Below are positions 1-11,418 of a DNA stretch of 64,000 nucleotides, piece by piece. The notes below the pieces were generated by a model. That model searched no databases. It was not told the origin of the DNA and saw only the letters and a list, made by a program, of their open reading frames with translations. Where the stretch lies: the NCBI GenBank assembly GCA_020284085.1, contig JACEVL010000420.1:1729001-1793000 (forward strand). The letters are read 5' to 3'. The number at the start of each line of letters is the position of its first letter. The first letter of the stretch is position 1. A program made the position numbers and the translations under genes. This stretch comes from Aporrectodea caliginosa (taxonomy: Eukaryota > Annelida > Clitellata > Crassiclitellata > Lumbricidae).

Positions 1-452
1 AATGTTTGCATAATGAATTGTTCTTACTGGCTTTCACTGTTTAGTTAAAGATATAAGTATTGATTATAAGCTTGTAATTCGAACAAGCCACAGGTCTGCA
101 ACATTAACAATGGAAAAGGGTCAACCCTGAATTAATCGGTTCAAAGCCATTCTAAGTTGTCCTTTTGACACGTCTACATTAATACCTAAGTTCTACTGTA
201 TTATTGAAAATGTCTGTAACATCTGTTTTGGTGACTCAGTAAATAATGACTCACTAATAATGACAAGTGTGGGCATAAATAACAATCGCTTTCTTACTTA
301 CGTACGATGATGATCTAAAACAGAGGAAACCATGAGTTACACGGTACAATTTTGAAGCTTAGCAATGGATAGTTTTTACTATGTTTAGCAGATGTTAGCT
401 CTGCAACAAGGATCATTTTCAGCTTTACGGAGAGAAAACTTATGTAGCTCAC
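1..452. other. intron sequence of the mannosidase gene, no feature seen
   Basis: AT-rich sequence downstream, in gene direction, of the second mannosidase coding exon. It should be intron 2 of that gene, whose remaining exons lie beyond the left edge. I see no coding stretch or recognisable repeat here. Confidence 0.5.
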
Positions 453-2873
453 ACTTTCAAAGTTGAAAGACTGTGCGACCCAGTCGCGACCAGCCTTGAA
501 CTCATCCTTCAAGCCCATCAGATAGAGAGTGTCCAGGCCGTCGACGATTGTGGCACCAAGCGCAGTGCTGCCAAAGACGCTGGCAGAATGACCTCGCCTT
601 GACAACGGTTTCAACTCGTTCTGACCCCAGGCGTATTTGGCGTACATCTGCCAAGCGAACTTCATCATCTATGCAAAATTACCAAACATTCTACAAGTTT
701 TTAGATGCAACCGCTTTTCTGAAAGAGTTTATTACAACCTCTGATTTGATAAGGCAAAAAAAATATAGGTGTGTTTCCGGTAACAGTGGTTTTAAAATCT
801 GGGTAGGTAGGTAGGAAAAAAATTTTATTTTGTAAAATATTTTTATGCAATGCTGCATCGTTGTATAATAATAAACGAATATATCGTCATCATATTTCAG
901 TTGCTGAGGCTAGTTAAAAATGTTTTTTTATGCAATGGAAAGCAATGTTATAAATGTCTCAAAGGTTAAATTCATGTGTCAATTAAAAAAAAAATTTTTA
1001 ATTAAAAAAAAAATATTTTTTAAATAATTTTTTCAGGAAAAATTTTTTTTCACAAAATTTTCACAGTCGGGCCTAAAAAAGTGACTCGGTCGGGTTAGCG
1101 GAAACACAACATTATTTTGATTTGGCCTAATAGAATAATAATAATAGTAGTTACAATAATAATAATATTCATTTATTAATTCAAACTGACACGTATGCAG
1201 AAAGATTACACGATATAGATGAGTAACAGTTTGACAAGAGTCAAATTTAACTGTATGGCAGCCTTCAAGGCACATATCTGTCCTATTGCTCATTGTAAAG
1301 TCACCCCATAGGGAGTGGAAGGCTGAATCAACCTCATTGGGCTATTGGGAATCGAGCCTGCGTCCTTCTGATCTTCGTGCCAGCGTGTTACCATTCAACC
1401 ATCTCCCCACCCTAGTTGTTTGTGTGTGTGTGTGTGTGTTTGTGAGTACCGGTATGTATCAGTACACTTAACATATAGCATTTTTTTACCAATACCTCAC
1501 AAATGTGCAGTGTGTGCGTGTGTATTTGTGGCTGCATGCTATAGTATAACAGTCTGTAGTATGGCCAAATTCTGTTACTAACACATATATCCCAGATGGT
1601 TAGGTTTTCAGCTATACAGCGACGTAGAACAGACATTAACTGAATGAACACCAGCTGTTCGTACAGCACAGACCGACAGGTTATGAATCACAAACCATGT
1701 GTTACCTCACAGTGTCAGACCGTTAGCTGCGTTGGCTGCAACTCTCGTTTAAATCTTGGCTTGTATCTGTCATAGAGCAATCACAGATCTTTGCTGTATT
1801 TTGTAGGTGCTCTCTTTCTCTCTGACTACCAGCCTCACCTTTCAAAATAAACTTCTGTAAATGATTTGTTTATTGTAAATGAGTATTGTTGTTACCTGGT
1901 AATTATTTGCACTTATGAACAGTGGTGGCACCAGACATTTTGTGTAACCAGGGCATAGCCAGGGCAGTCATACAAGTAATCAGTGCAGGGGTGATTTATG
2001 GCGAGCCGCAACTTCTGGTTGCAGGGCAAAAATTCTGCCTTACAACGACAAGAAACAAAATCTTTTTTACCAGGGCATTTGCTGCCTGGGTTGGAATGCC
2101 GCCACTGCTTATGAAAATTAAGTGGTGTTATACAAGTTCTGATTACAAATTAAAATAATTACCTACATCCAACCCTGGCCCAAAGCATGATCAAGTACCT
2201 CAGAATAAGCTGGTTGCTGAAACTTTGTCTTACCATGTGTTGAAACAATATAAAGCTTACTATGGCGATCTGAATTAACCGCCTTTGAGGCAGCACAAAT
2301 ACCAACCTCTTTAATCTTTTCCCTGCGTTCCTCGATCACGCTATCAGCCACGCTCTCGACAATTACTGAATCGTCAGGTTTGTCATTTTTCTGCTGGGAC
2401 TGGTTGGAACTTGAGGGCTTTGGCGTACTTCTGTCGTTTCCCTCTTTTTGAAACCGAAGTTTTTCCTCCTCTGAACTGTTTGAACCATCCCTTGTGCGCC
2501 CAAAATGAGGGTTCTGAGAAATCTTCTTTCGCAGTTCCTCCCAATCCCGCTCCTTATGCGGGTCTTCTACCTCGTCAAAACCGTGTCGATTTCTTCCGCC
2601 CGACCCATTCCCTGCACCCACCCTGGGAAAGAACATATTTTCGAAATTATCCCTCATCTGGTTGGGTCCTCCGACGTACCCATCGGAAGATACCCTGTCT
2701 CTCATGTCCGGCAAGAAGAATATGCCCCCGAAGCAGACCAGTCCGAACATCGCAAACACCAACAGCACGACGTATTTCTCGCGGATCCGTAACGTCCTAC
2801 GAGCGGCCAGACTGGAGATGCCATTTGTGAATTTTTGTTGTTGATACGAAGGTAAGACACCGACAACGGCCAT
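453..2873 (-). CDS. MAN1A: Class I alpha-1,2-mannosidase (GH47, MAN1A type), first two coding exons, partial
   Basis: Exon 1 is 2873-2307 and exon 2 is 668-453; the gene continues beyond the left edge. The product should trim alpha-1,2-linked mannose from N-glycans in the early Golgi. Exon 1 (189 residues) encodes a short cytosolic tail, a type II membrane anchor at about residues 34-54 (ending in GGIFFLPD, as in vertebrate MAN1A proteins), a low-complexity polar stem, and the motif EERREKIKE. Exon 2 starts MMKFAWQMYAKYAWG and carries NELKPLSRRGHS and GATIVDGLDTLYLMGL, the conserved start of the GH47 catalytic domain. The splice sites are GAG|gttggt, tgcatag|ATGATG and AAAGT|gtgagc, and the joined frame stays open with phase 0. 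The family match is clear, but A1, A2 and C1 subtypes cannot be separated from this part. Confidence 0.9.
1130..1414 (-). repeat. tRNA-derived SINE, family 2 (intronic copy)
   Basis: Read on the minus strand, it begins with a tRNA-like head (GATGGTTGAATGGTAACACG as A-box region; box B is diverged here). It continues through a body shared with the copy at 39112-39385 and ends in an (ATT)n-rich tail. It lies in mannosidase intron 1. The match to the second copy covers most of the length, including the word GCAGCC before the tail. Confidence 0.65.
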
Positions 2874-3570
2874 GTTTACATGAACACAGACGTCGCATTT
2901 CCATGCAAGCTCAACGCTCGATGACGTACACAGTACCTAGCGTCACCATGCGGATGCTTGCTGCTTGACTGTACTTTCTTTAGGTCTTTCAGCACATTCT
3001 GCCACGCAAGACGGTTCAATTAAATATTAATTTAAATGCCCATTTCACCAACGCCATAATTTATTTATTGGTGAAATGTTCTGGTGTATCTTCGTAAACT
3101 TTTGGGAAGCGCTACGAGCTCATCCGTAGCGTGACGTCATGAAGTAGAGCATGGCTCCTGTGAAATGTATAATCTTGGAAAGAGTAAATCATCGACGTAT
3201 GTGGGGTTCATTGGCCCACCACGCCAACAGAAAACGAGCAGAAATGTCCTAGACAGGATTTTATATAACTTACAGTGAGTTAGTGAGCGAGCGAAAGATA
3301 CAGTAGCCTACTGAAAGTGGTTCAAAACGGAGAGAAAATCTCATATTATGCCTACGGTATTGATGATTCCTACCTAAATATTGCAAGTCCATATTTTCGA
3401 ATTATAACCTGGATCCTCTAGTCCTAATAAATAGAATTCCAAGCCCGATTGCCAGAGATACCGGATAGGGGAGGCAGAGAAACTGGTAAGGCGGGTTTGG
3501 TTTTTCCCCAGTTAGCTACATCGGTCAGAGCGTAAGGCTGCGTCCCATACTACTCTGTGTAATTAGTCTG
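2874..3570. other. upstream region of the mannosidase gene
   Basis: This should hold the promoter and 5' UTR of the minus-strand mannosidase gene. I see no convincing TATA box. The first bases after the ATG (2874-2940) are moderately GC-rich and contain CpGs. No coding sequence is evident. Confidence 0.3.
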
Positions 3571-3745
3571 TAAGAGAGCATGAAAGCCGCCGTGTAGGGA
3601 ACCTGAGCAAGTCCTTCACTCCGATTATTGCTTATGCGCTTCGGCGTGAAACTCCGATTCAGCGTCCGCGCAGTAGTCGGGAGCGCCTCTGAATACGCAT
3701 CTGGAAGGGGCGCTATAACAAGTGTTCAAATACAATACAATACAA
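3570..3745 (+). repeat. 5'-truncated SINE, family 1
   Basis: It shares the body of the full copy at 60344-60572: the AAGTCCTTCACTC-like segment, GCGCTTCGGCGTGAAACTCC, and the 3' block GTCGGGAGCGCCTCTGA followed by GGAAGGGGCGCTATA. The tRNA head is missing. It ends in a short (AATAC)n tail. Confidence 0.75.
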
Positions 3746-3799
3746 TGCGGATCGCGCTTTCCTATGCTGGTTTATTTCAAAGATATGAATCTCAGACTA

Positions 3800-3945
3800 G
3801 TACTGTCCGCGCGGGCACCTTAAATGGCGTGGCGCCTATTCAAACGGGCGAGCGGTGGTGAAGTATCTCACCCGATCAATTCATTGAAAAATGTGCAAGG
3901 CCGAGGCCATACAGTGGTCGCTGTATAAAATCGAGTAGGGCCTAC
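3800..3945 (+). repeat. interspersed repeat, unnamed family (copy 1 of 3)
   Basis: It contains CAAACGGGCGAGCGGTGGTGAA, GATCAATTCATTGAAAAATG and a GGTCGCTGTATAAAA-like end. The same order is present at 24830-24965, and the central block recurs at 62480-62560. No coding capacity is seen. It is probably a SINE or LINE 3' fragment of unknown class. Confidence 0.5.
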
Positions 3946-4589
3946 ATTTGCATTTAGGTCGAGAAAAATTGGAAGGCAGAGGATCGGTTATAATTGAGTC
4001 AGGATAGACTTTGCCTGCTGAATGCTGATAGGCTCTAATTATCAGAACAATCATTGATCACGCAATGATCTGCGAACCACTGACTTACAACGTGGGGGTA
4101 GGCCCTACAAGTCTACAAAAGAAACAACTGCGGGCACAAACGCAAAGTAGTCGTCAACGGTCTTTAATGTCACAAGACGACGTTAAACCGTGGATTAATA
4201 ATAAACAAATGCAAAGTATAGGCCTAATCGAAATTATCGCATTAGTAGGCCTTGAGCACAACGTTAACGGAGACATATAATTATGCATATGAATTACGTC
4301 TGAAATGCTCTTTAAAACACTCCTAATCGTTGCGGAGCTGCACGTCATCGGCGTTCAATCGAATTATAAAATTATTATAACGACAATAAAGTTGACAGTG
4401 AATGAGCGGTCTAGGCTTAAATGACATTCGATCGAGGACTCATAAATAGTAATAACGATCAGAATTATTTCAAAAACGTCAGAATGAACTTATGTTCATA
4501 GCGATGAATGACTGTAGTCTGTAGAAACGTTATAAGCGTTTAGCTATGAGTCGATCTATATTTAAGATGTCCACGTTTAACCCTACCAC

Positions 4590-4740
4590 GACTGTCACTG
4601 TCTGTCTTTCCGTCTTCTGTTTGGCTTCCTGTTTGGTTGTCTATCTGTCTGTTTATCTTTATGATTGGCTTTCTTTTCTACTTCTTTGCCCGTCTGTCTC
4701 TCTGTTTGTTTGTCTGGCTTTGTGTCTATTTGTGCACTGA
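4590..4740 (+). repeat. degenerate (CTGT)n-rich tract
   Basis: A pyrimidine-rich stretch of imperfect TCTG/TTTG repeats. A complementary (CAGA)n-rich tract lies at 5088-5165, so the two could be arms of one larger inverted arrangement. Confidence 0.5.
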
Positions 4741-4894
4741 CATTTCTACATAATGAAGGATGGTAGGCCTAAATGGAGTTGTTTTAAGAGAAGATGCTTA
4801 ACGATCATATATGGACAGAGTCCGACAGACATTATATATCGACCTGTCTCAGAAACTCTGTCGGTTGTCTTTAGCAGTGCCATGGGTCTCGAGA

Positions 4895-5062
4895 CAGTCT
4901 TGAGACCAGACAAAATCCGGTCTTGGTCTTGAACCATGTGACCTTGGACTTAATGCCTCGGTCCGGATCACGGTCTCGAGCGTTTGGTCTTGTTCTTGAG
5001 CCTTTTCTTGGTCTTGGCCTTGAGTCCTTGGTCTTAAACATTTGGTCTTGGTCTTGTGTGAG
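4895..5062 (+). repeat. GGTCTTG-rich degenerate tandem repeat, left array
   Basis: Many copies of GGTCTTG and close variants at irregular spacing of 6-20 bases. A second array in the same orientation is at 5905-6050, and the 30-bp inverted repeat element (5405-5717) lies between the two. No gene is present. Confidence 0.6.
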
Positions 5063-5087
5063 TGGCTGCTGACACATAGTGGTAGAC

Positions 5088-5165
5088 TAATACAAACAGA
5101 CAGACAGGCAGACAGAAACAGAGACAGAAACAGAAAGAGACATAGAGACACAGAGAGGGGGAGAC
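5088..5165 (+). repeat. (CAGA)n-like microsatellite
   Basis: Imperfect CAGACAGGCAGACAGAAACAG repeats. Simple sequence only. Confidence 0.6.
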
Positions 5166-5404
5166 CGGGACGGAGACATACGGTGCAGAGGCTAGCTGGC
5201 TCAAGGGCAGGTGCCTCAGTTGTAAGCTCGGAAAACGAGAATTTTTTGTCCCAGAAACTTACTAAAGGCCTAGGCTATACTAGGTCAAGTTTCAAGTTTC
5301 AACAACAGCAGAGCCTTGGAGCCTATACAAAGCAATAATTATGGCTGTAAGCCTGCACAGCCGTGGATGATGCTGATGAATGAATGACATCGACAATTTC
5401 TATA

Positions 5405-5717
5405 CTGCCCTGCCATGGCAAAAGGAAGCAAGTCACAAATTTTAATTTCCGAGAAAAATGCGAAAAACAACTCAGGCTTCACCCATCGGTCTGAATTTAC
5501 GCAAACAGTTGATAGTTGGACATGCTTCCTTTTGCCTTGGAATTTTCCAGTACTACTTGGACATGCTTCTTTCTGTCTCTGCTTTTCCGCCAGAACCACA
5601 TGCAATAATAACTATTTATATAGACGATTGTGTTGGACTTGCTTCTTGAACCAAATGATACCGATATGTCATTTTAACCATAAACTGGACTTGCTTCCTT
5701 TTGCCATGGCAGGGCAG
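5405..5717. mobile_element. MITE-like element with perfect 30-bp terminal inverted repeats
   Basis: The first 30 bases (5405-5434, starting CTGCCCTGCCATGGC) are the exact reverse complement of the last 30 (5688-5717). Diverged internal copies of the GACATGCTTCCTTTTGCC part lie near 5518 and 5560. There is no coding content. The target duplication is unclear, so the superfamily is not assigned. A (TA)14 microsatellite follows at 5735-5762. Confidence 0.6.
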
Positions 5718-5730
5718 AATAGAGCCGTAA

Positions 5731-5734
<4 letters not shown>

Positions 5735-5762
<28 letters not shown>
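5735..5762. repeat. (TA)14 microsatellite
   Basis: Uninterrupted TA dinucleotides directly after the inverted-repeat element. Confidence 0.9.
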
Positions 5763-5767
<5 letters not shown>

Positions 5768-5904
5768 GAATTATGTGGTTGTTTATTTCTGATACTTCAA
5801 TAATATTATTCCAGTTTGTATCAGCCACAGGGTTCTTTGTGATTTAAAAAGTTAATAATGCTGTAAAATTATAAAAACACAATGCCTTGACTTCCGGTAA
5901 GTTT

Positions 5905-6050
5905 TTGGTCTTGGATACTCGGTCTTTGTCTTGGTCTTGAACTTAAGGCATTGGTCTTCGTCTCAATTCCCGTGGTCCTGGTCTCCAAACACGTGGTCTT
6001 GATCTTGATCATGGAATTTTTGTCTTGGAGTTTTGGTCTTGCTTACATCT
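5905..6050 (+). repeat. GGTCTTG-rich degenerate tandem repeat, right array
   Basis: Same motif and orientation as 4895-5062, with units such as TTGGTCTTGGA, CGTGGTCTTGATC and TTTTGGTCTTGC. Its right end lies about 150 bases from the 3' end of SDR-A. Confidence 0.6.
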
Positions 6051-6208
6051 TGCTTACAACATCTGTCTGCCTGTCTCTCTGAATGCCTGTTTATCAATCT
6101 GTCTGTATATCTGTGTGGCTATATTCCTGGTAATTAAATACAGAGTGTAACTTCTAAAGACCGCTCTAATGGAAACAATAGCTAGACAAGCTGTCGCATA
6201 TGTTCTCT

Positions 6209-9200
6209 TCAGTTTTCAGAATTCGTATGCAACTGAAATGTAGGCATCGAGGAGCCTATCATCCAATCGGAAAGCCATTCGGGCAACATCTGGAGAAACA
6301 TGAGAACTTTGGCATCAATTCCGATGACGTATCTGGCTCTTGGAAAGACTCCGAACAAGGCGTGTTCATAGGCGTCTATGACGTCACCGATCGGCCCATA
6401 ATACGGGTATCCAAGCAGCAGTTTAGATAACTTCTCGCGTTCTAAATTTAGCAACACAAAAATCAGCGTCATTCATTAGCAGTACTTATTGGAAGATCAC
6501 ACTAAGAGAAACAAGTATCTGTATCTAGAAGAGTGTGGTTCCTTAAGCTAGTTTCGATAGACAGCCATGAGTCTGAAGTAATATCGAGTATCGACTTTAT
6601 TTAAAAGCTGTAGCCTCGGTATTTGAGGTAATTGATAAGTTTCGGCATTTGAGGGCGGTTGGCCAGACCTCTCGCTCGGCATGTGGTCTTTCCGTCGACA
6701 ATACATGGTCAAAGTACTAGTTTTGTAGCTCAAGAACGCGCTACGGAACACAACTGGAACATGCAGAAGTCTTGAAGCTTTTTTGCCCTGGCAGGGATTT
6801 GAAGTCCATATCTATGAGTTGACAGTCCATCACGCTAACCACTACGCTCTCGTGCACCCAAAAATAGTAAACGTAGAAACAAAGTTAACACGTTGTTGGT
6901 AAGCTTAGGCCTAAAGGGAAAATGAGATTAAATCTAAGCCTTCTAAGGTATTACTTTTGATAGAGCCTATATAATTGGTGTGCAAGACTATTCGACCTCC
7001 AAACACGGGCGTCCGAGGGGGGCGAAAGGGGATCCCCTCCATAATCACGGGAGCAAGTGCTGAGGGTGACGTGATAGGTTGCTTTCGGCACCCTTGTTAG
7101 TCCGCCGTGCCAACAATTCAAAACTTTGCCCCTTCAAAATTTTATTTGCCCCCTAAAACAATTCCTGCGGACGCCCATGCTTCCAAATGAAGTAGACCTC
7201 TTTCTTCTTCTGACCTGCATTCAGTAAATTTTCTCCCTCGTCCGTTCCTTGATCCTTAGAGTTCATTCTTCGAAATGCTGCGTCGAAATCTTTAAGGACT
7301 GTTTCAACGCTTAAAATGCTAGTTTTAACGGAACCTGGCTCAACCAGAAGAGCCTTGCAACCAAACGGCCGAAGGGATCGCCTGAACAATTAACCACAGA
7401 TAATTAATGAACAACAGATAGGCCTATACTACTCAACCAAATAAAAACTTCGTCGATATCTTCTAAATTGTGACGCCACTACTGCACTAAAACAAGATAA
7501 TCTTATAAATTATGACGTCAATACTAAAGCAGGAAAATCTTATAAATTATGACGTCATTACTAAAACAAGAGAATCCTATAAATTATGACGTCAGTACTA
7601 AAACAAGAAAATCTTATAAATTATGACGTCAGTTCTAAAACAATAGAATCTTAGAAATTATGACGTCAGTACTACAAACAAGAAAATATATAAATTATGA
7701 CGTCTATACTAAAACAAGAAAATGTATAAATTATGACGTCAGTACTAAAACAAAAATCTATAAATTATGAAACAAGAGAACGATGGCTTTTTCTCACACA
7801 TAACGTCACAAAAGACATGACATCACAAAACAAACTACAGTTTGATGATGCAGTGATGTAGGCTAGACAATTAAATTAATAATAGAAGATACAATAATTA
7901 TATTCGAAATCTTCTGTAAATTGGTGAACAGTTTAGAACTTTTATATCCTCTGATATTTCAATAATTATCAGTGTTGTTAGTTTCTCTCAAACCGTATGT
8001 GAAGTTAACGATTTTTGTGTTGCTGATTTACCCTATAATTATATGGACTTATACTTTTACTCTATTTACAATGTTGCCTCATATTTGGTTCACATCATCG
8101 TGCTTCTCATTCTTTAGTTTTAAACGTATTATTGCTGTTTCTGTCTAATGACATTTTTTTCACATCGTGTTTCTCTTTTAAACCGCTTTAAACGTATTTT
8201 TGCTGCAAAGTTTAAGCGTTTTTGTCCCGTAGGAACATAGATTCACGCTGTAACTGGAACAAAATGAGAACAGCACGTATTCTTGCTTGAAATGAAAATA
8301 AAGAAGACGAGTGTCTGAGTCGTGTCCATGCTTAAAAATCAAATTCACCTGAGTCCATCCGTAAATGCCTCAATTCCGAACTTTGACATGGCGTAAGAGA
8401 CGACAACTGGTAAAACAATTCGTCCGGAATATGACGAGACGTTCAATATCCGGCCTCGAGCTTTCTTCACTAGAGGCAAGAACGTCATCGTGACGTCAAT
8501 GGTTCCCATAAGGTTAGTCGACAGCATTCGTCTGTACATGGCAGTGTCGATCAGTTCGAAGGGAAGTACTTCACCGATTCCGGCGTTGTTTACCAATCCC
8601 CAGAGACCTAAATGAAGAAGTTTCAAATGTGACAGTGTGCAAGAAAATACGACAAAAGCGGAGAAATCAATGTGCCAGAACTCAACTCAGAAGATCATTA
8701 CACATAAATTAGGTATGAAATTATACTGTGCTTAATTTTCAAAGAAATGCACAACATATCAATCAGAAGAGCTCATGCTAAACTGACTTATTTTAAAACG
8801 AATATCCTCACTACATTTAAACCACACAGCTAAATTTAAGAGAAATTTAACTCACATATTTTTTTATAAAACCATTTAATTTTTTTCGATGGGGCCTAGA
8901 TTTTTTTAGGTACACCTGTTATAACAGGTCATAAAATCAAAATTAATGATCAATGAATGAATTATTAATGTCGCAGACAGTACCAAACTCCTTCAAAGAA
9001 ACTAATTTAAACATTAATAAAACCGTCAATTCACCGAAGTCAATTTTGGTCTGTATAAAATATTAAATAACAACTACTAGGGGTATACAAATGACACATC
9101 ATGCATTAATGTGGTATGTTTGACAGCTCGAAGCGATTTGTTTATGCAAATTATATTACCAGTGTTTTTCGGCAGTTGAGAAGATATGTATTCAAACGCT

Positions 9201-9499
9201 GAGCGCACGCTATCTTGATTTGAGACATCCATCAGAATCGGATGAACACGATCGGAAAAAGTCTCCTTGAGCTCCTCAACGCTTTCCTGTTTTCGACATC
9301 CTGCAAAGACGTGACATCCGAGTCTCTCCAGTCGCTTGACTGCTTCCAACCCGAATCCCTGTCCACATCCGGTGACTAGGACGTAATGGTCGCCATATCG
9401 ACCAATGCGAGGTATTCGCACGAGTCGGTCGAGGATCTTGTAGAGGACGTAGAGAGACAGCAAGAGACCAACGACAGAAATGGTATCGCAACACGTCAT
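6209..9499 (-). CDS. SDR-A: membrane-anchored short-chain dehydrogenase/reductase (SDR9C-like), 4 exons
   Basis: Exons: 9499-9160, 8607-8349, 7381-7215, 6441-6209 (332 residues). The likely role is NAD(P)-dependent oxidation/reduction of a lipid, steroid or retinoid-type alcohol at the ER. The N-terminus is a hydrophobic anchor (about 7-22) followed by basic residues. The cofactor loop is TGCGQGFG (43-50), the structural motif is NNAG (120-123), and the catalytic residues are N145, S172, Y185 and K189. An EPGSVKT motif starts exon 3. The C-terminal segment EHALFGVFPRARYVIG is typical of the RDH/17-beta-HSD6 group. An upstream in-frame ATG at 9505 would add two residues; the 9499 start matches the paralogues. 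Intron 2 carries the TGACGTCA minisatellite. The substrate cannot be read from sequence. Confidence 0.9.
6530..6860 (-). repeat. tRNA-derived SINE, family 3 (SDR-A intron 3)
   Basis: The minus strand carries a tRNA-like head (GTAGTGGTTAGCGTGATGGA, then CTTCAAATCC as a diverged box B) at about 6855-6785, with a diverged body toward 6530. Related copies sit in the same intron of SDR-C, D, E and F. Confidence 0.55.
7460..7765. repeat. 37-bp minisatellite with a TGACGTCA palindrome in each unit
   Basis: Seven consecutive units of period 37 (the last is 36). Each has the form AAATTATGACGTCANTACTAAAACAAGA. The octamer starts at 7513, 7550, 7587, 7624, 7661, 7698 (TGACGTCT) and 7734, so six are perfect CRE-type palindromes. 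It lies in intron 2 of SDR-A. Single related units sit at the matching intron position in SDR-D (about 26938) and SDR-E (about 33120). Confidence 0.9.
7766..8340. other. SDR-A intron 2 remainder
   Basis: AT-rich intron sequence. The stretch from about 8000 to 8340 resembles the sequence that precedes exon 2 in SDR-C and SDR-D (TCATCGTGCTTCTC, TTTAAGCGTTTTTGTC). No gene is seen. Confidence 0.5.
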
Positions 9500-10089
9500 T
9501 TCCAAGCAGAAGTTTCACCTATAGAATAATGTGAACTGTAGTTAAATAAAAGAATACGGCAAAGTTACCCAACAGAGCCCAGAATGACTTCGCTGCATTA
9601 GCACTCTGACGACGATAGTGTATTAGAAACCAATGCAGCTCATCGTTAAACTGTTAAAGTTCGTATACTATACGACGGTTATTTTGAGATCTTGCTTTTT
9701 TCCTGTCCAGGAAACATCAAACTTAACTCCGACTTCAAATACTGCAAAATTCACAACTGAGAAAACAATGAAATTCCCAAAGGATATGTCTGCCCCAAGC
9801 TCCCAACCCTCGTAGAAGTACATTAGATTCACGCACCGCGGCAAAGTAGGTCATGAAAGAACAGCAGCTCTGTGAAATAACCCACGATAGCCCGGTTCCT
9901 CCTAACGCACACGAGCGCCTTGACATATATCGCTAACCAGGCAGAACAGTTTTAACCACTTAGTTCTGTTTTGTTTCTGAATTGTGAAAACACTAAAATC
10001 GGTCTTCGTGCAGATCAGGTCTGTATCCGCAAAACAGAAAGTCCGGTAGTCGATCCAGTTAAAAATTAGCAGCATAATTTGACAAGAAA

Positions 10090-10290
10090 ACTGTTATGCC
10101 TACCGTTAGATGTACTTCTGCTTAACTCCACATGATACAATGCGGTACTTCAGGTCCAAGGTACATGTATACCACCAGCAGATAACACGCAGCGAAACAT
10201 GACCTCTGGACCTTTGAGACTTTCCGCACAATAACAATATGCTCGTTGGAACTACAGTCTTTCCTAAATAACCTTAGGTCTCAATAAGTC
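10090..10290 (-). promoter_or_regulatory. candidate promoter and non-coding first exon of SDR-A
   Basis: This block aligns with the upstream regions of SDR-C (twice), D, E and F. On the minus strand it has AAAGGTCCAGAGGTCATG (10217-10200), two nuclear-receptor-type half-sites in DR2 spacing. A conserved splice-donor-like AACG|GTAGGC follows, with the exon end at about 10104. Transcription would then splice to an acceptor just before the coding exon. This is inferred from conservation between paralogues only. Confidence 0.4.
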
Positions 10291-10741
10291 AGAATGTAAT
10301 GTAATTAGCAACTTCTATTGCGCCGGTGTCTAATGCACAAGGTTCATCAGAATTCATTTATACCAAACCACTTAAGGTGCTGATTTCATACTTTAAAAAA
10401 TATAACGTGTAGTGCATCCTATAGGTTAGTGCAGTAGAATGCTTGGCATTCATTGGTTATAATTTGGGCATATTGACGTAGTTAAGTATTGATCTAGTTA
10501 AGGCTACATAGCTGTATAGCAAGTCAGTCTAAGGCTGACTAGCGAACAGGTTGGACACTGGTGTTGAACGTGATACATAATATAACTCATATGTTAGAAG
10601 ACACTATTTAGGCCCCACGACGCTTATTATAAAGGTACTCATTCAGACCTTTCAACACGAATTCTGCTAACACGGTCAGGACATCGATCCCAGAGCTAGT
10701 TGTTATGGAAAATAACCTCCTTCTAGCACGATATCGTTATA

Positions 10742-10832
10742 AGACGATTCTTTATTCATTCATTCATTCGAGGATTTATATAGCACCTCTTAAAGACAAC
10801 TACCCAGAGGTGCTCCCGACTCAGCATGGTCA
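10742..10832 (-). repeat. SINE family 1 / LINE 3' tail fragment
   Basis: On the minus strand: GTCGGGAGCACCTCTGGGTAG, then GTGCTATATAAAT and (GAAT)n. This is the 3' block shared by SINE family 1 and the L2-like LINE. Confidence 0.65.
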
Positions 10833-11418
10833 AAAAGAAAAGTTTACAAACGATTGTAGAATGAGTGAGAATGCGACCTAGGAAGCAGGCGCAGCTCGAG
10901 AGGGAGGCCAGTCCACACCACCGGGCCCACCGCCGAAAAAGCGCCGCTTTTCCAGGTAGTTGTGGGGGTGAACGGGGCTGAGAGCGCAGGGAGCGGCTAA
11001 TCTGTTAATCTGACGCAGGCCGACGGTCAAGTACATGTAGGCCTAGTTGGCTCCCAGAAACAGCGTTATGACGAGTTTCTAGAGAAGTATACGGCCTATA
11101 TACATCTACGTTGTTCCAAGCCTACTGATTAATTACAAACGCAAATTTATATAGCGCCCTTCAGAGGCACTCCAGACCAGACAACACCAGACCACGATAA
11201 AACAGTATAGTTTTAATCAACAGTAAAAATAGCAATACCATAGTGACTAATAAATCGTAATCTCTATAAACTTGTCCTACTTGGGATACTATATGGAATA
11301 GTCTCTCGTACTAATATTTACTATTTTATACGCTTGCAAATTTATTGAATATTAAACCTGATTTAATACAATAAGTTATTGTCCCTACAAGACTCGTTTA
11401 CTTTAATTACTTATAGGC
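10833..11418. other. intergenic region between SDR-A and SDR-B
   Basis: No gene is seen. A short minus-strand fragment of the SINE/LINE 3' tail (AAATTTATATAGCGCCCTTC) lies at about 11142-11180. Confidence 0.5.

Noticed and set aside
2411..2844. Three plus-strand frames up to 139 codons
   Set aside because: They are antisense shadows of mannosidase exon 1, which has a clear family match.
7460..7765. CRISPR-like regular repeats
   Set aside because: There are no unique spacers; the 37-base period is the repeat itself. It is a eukaryotic minisatellite.
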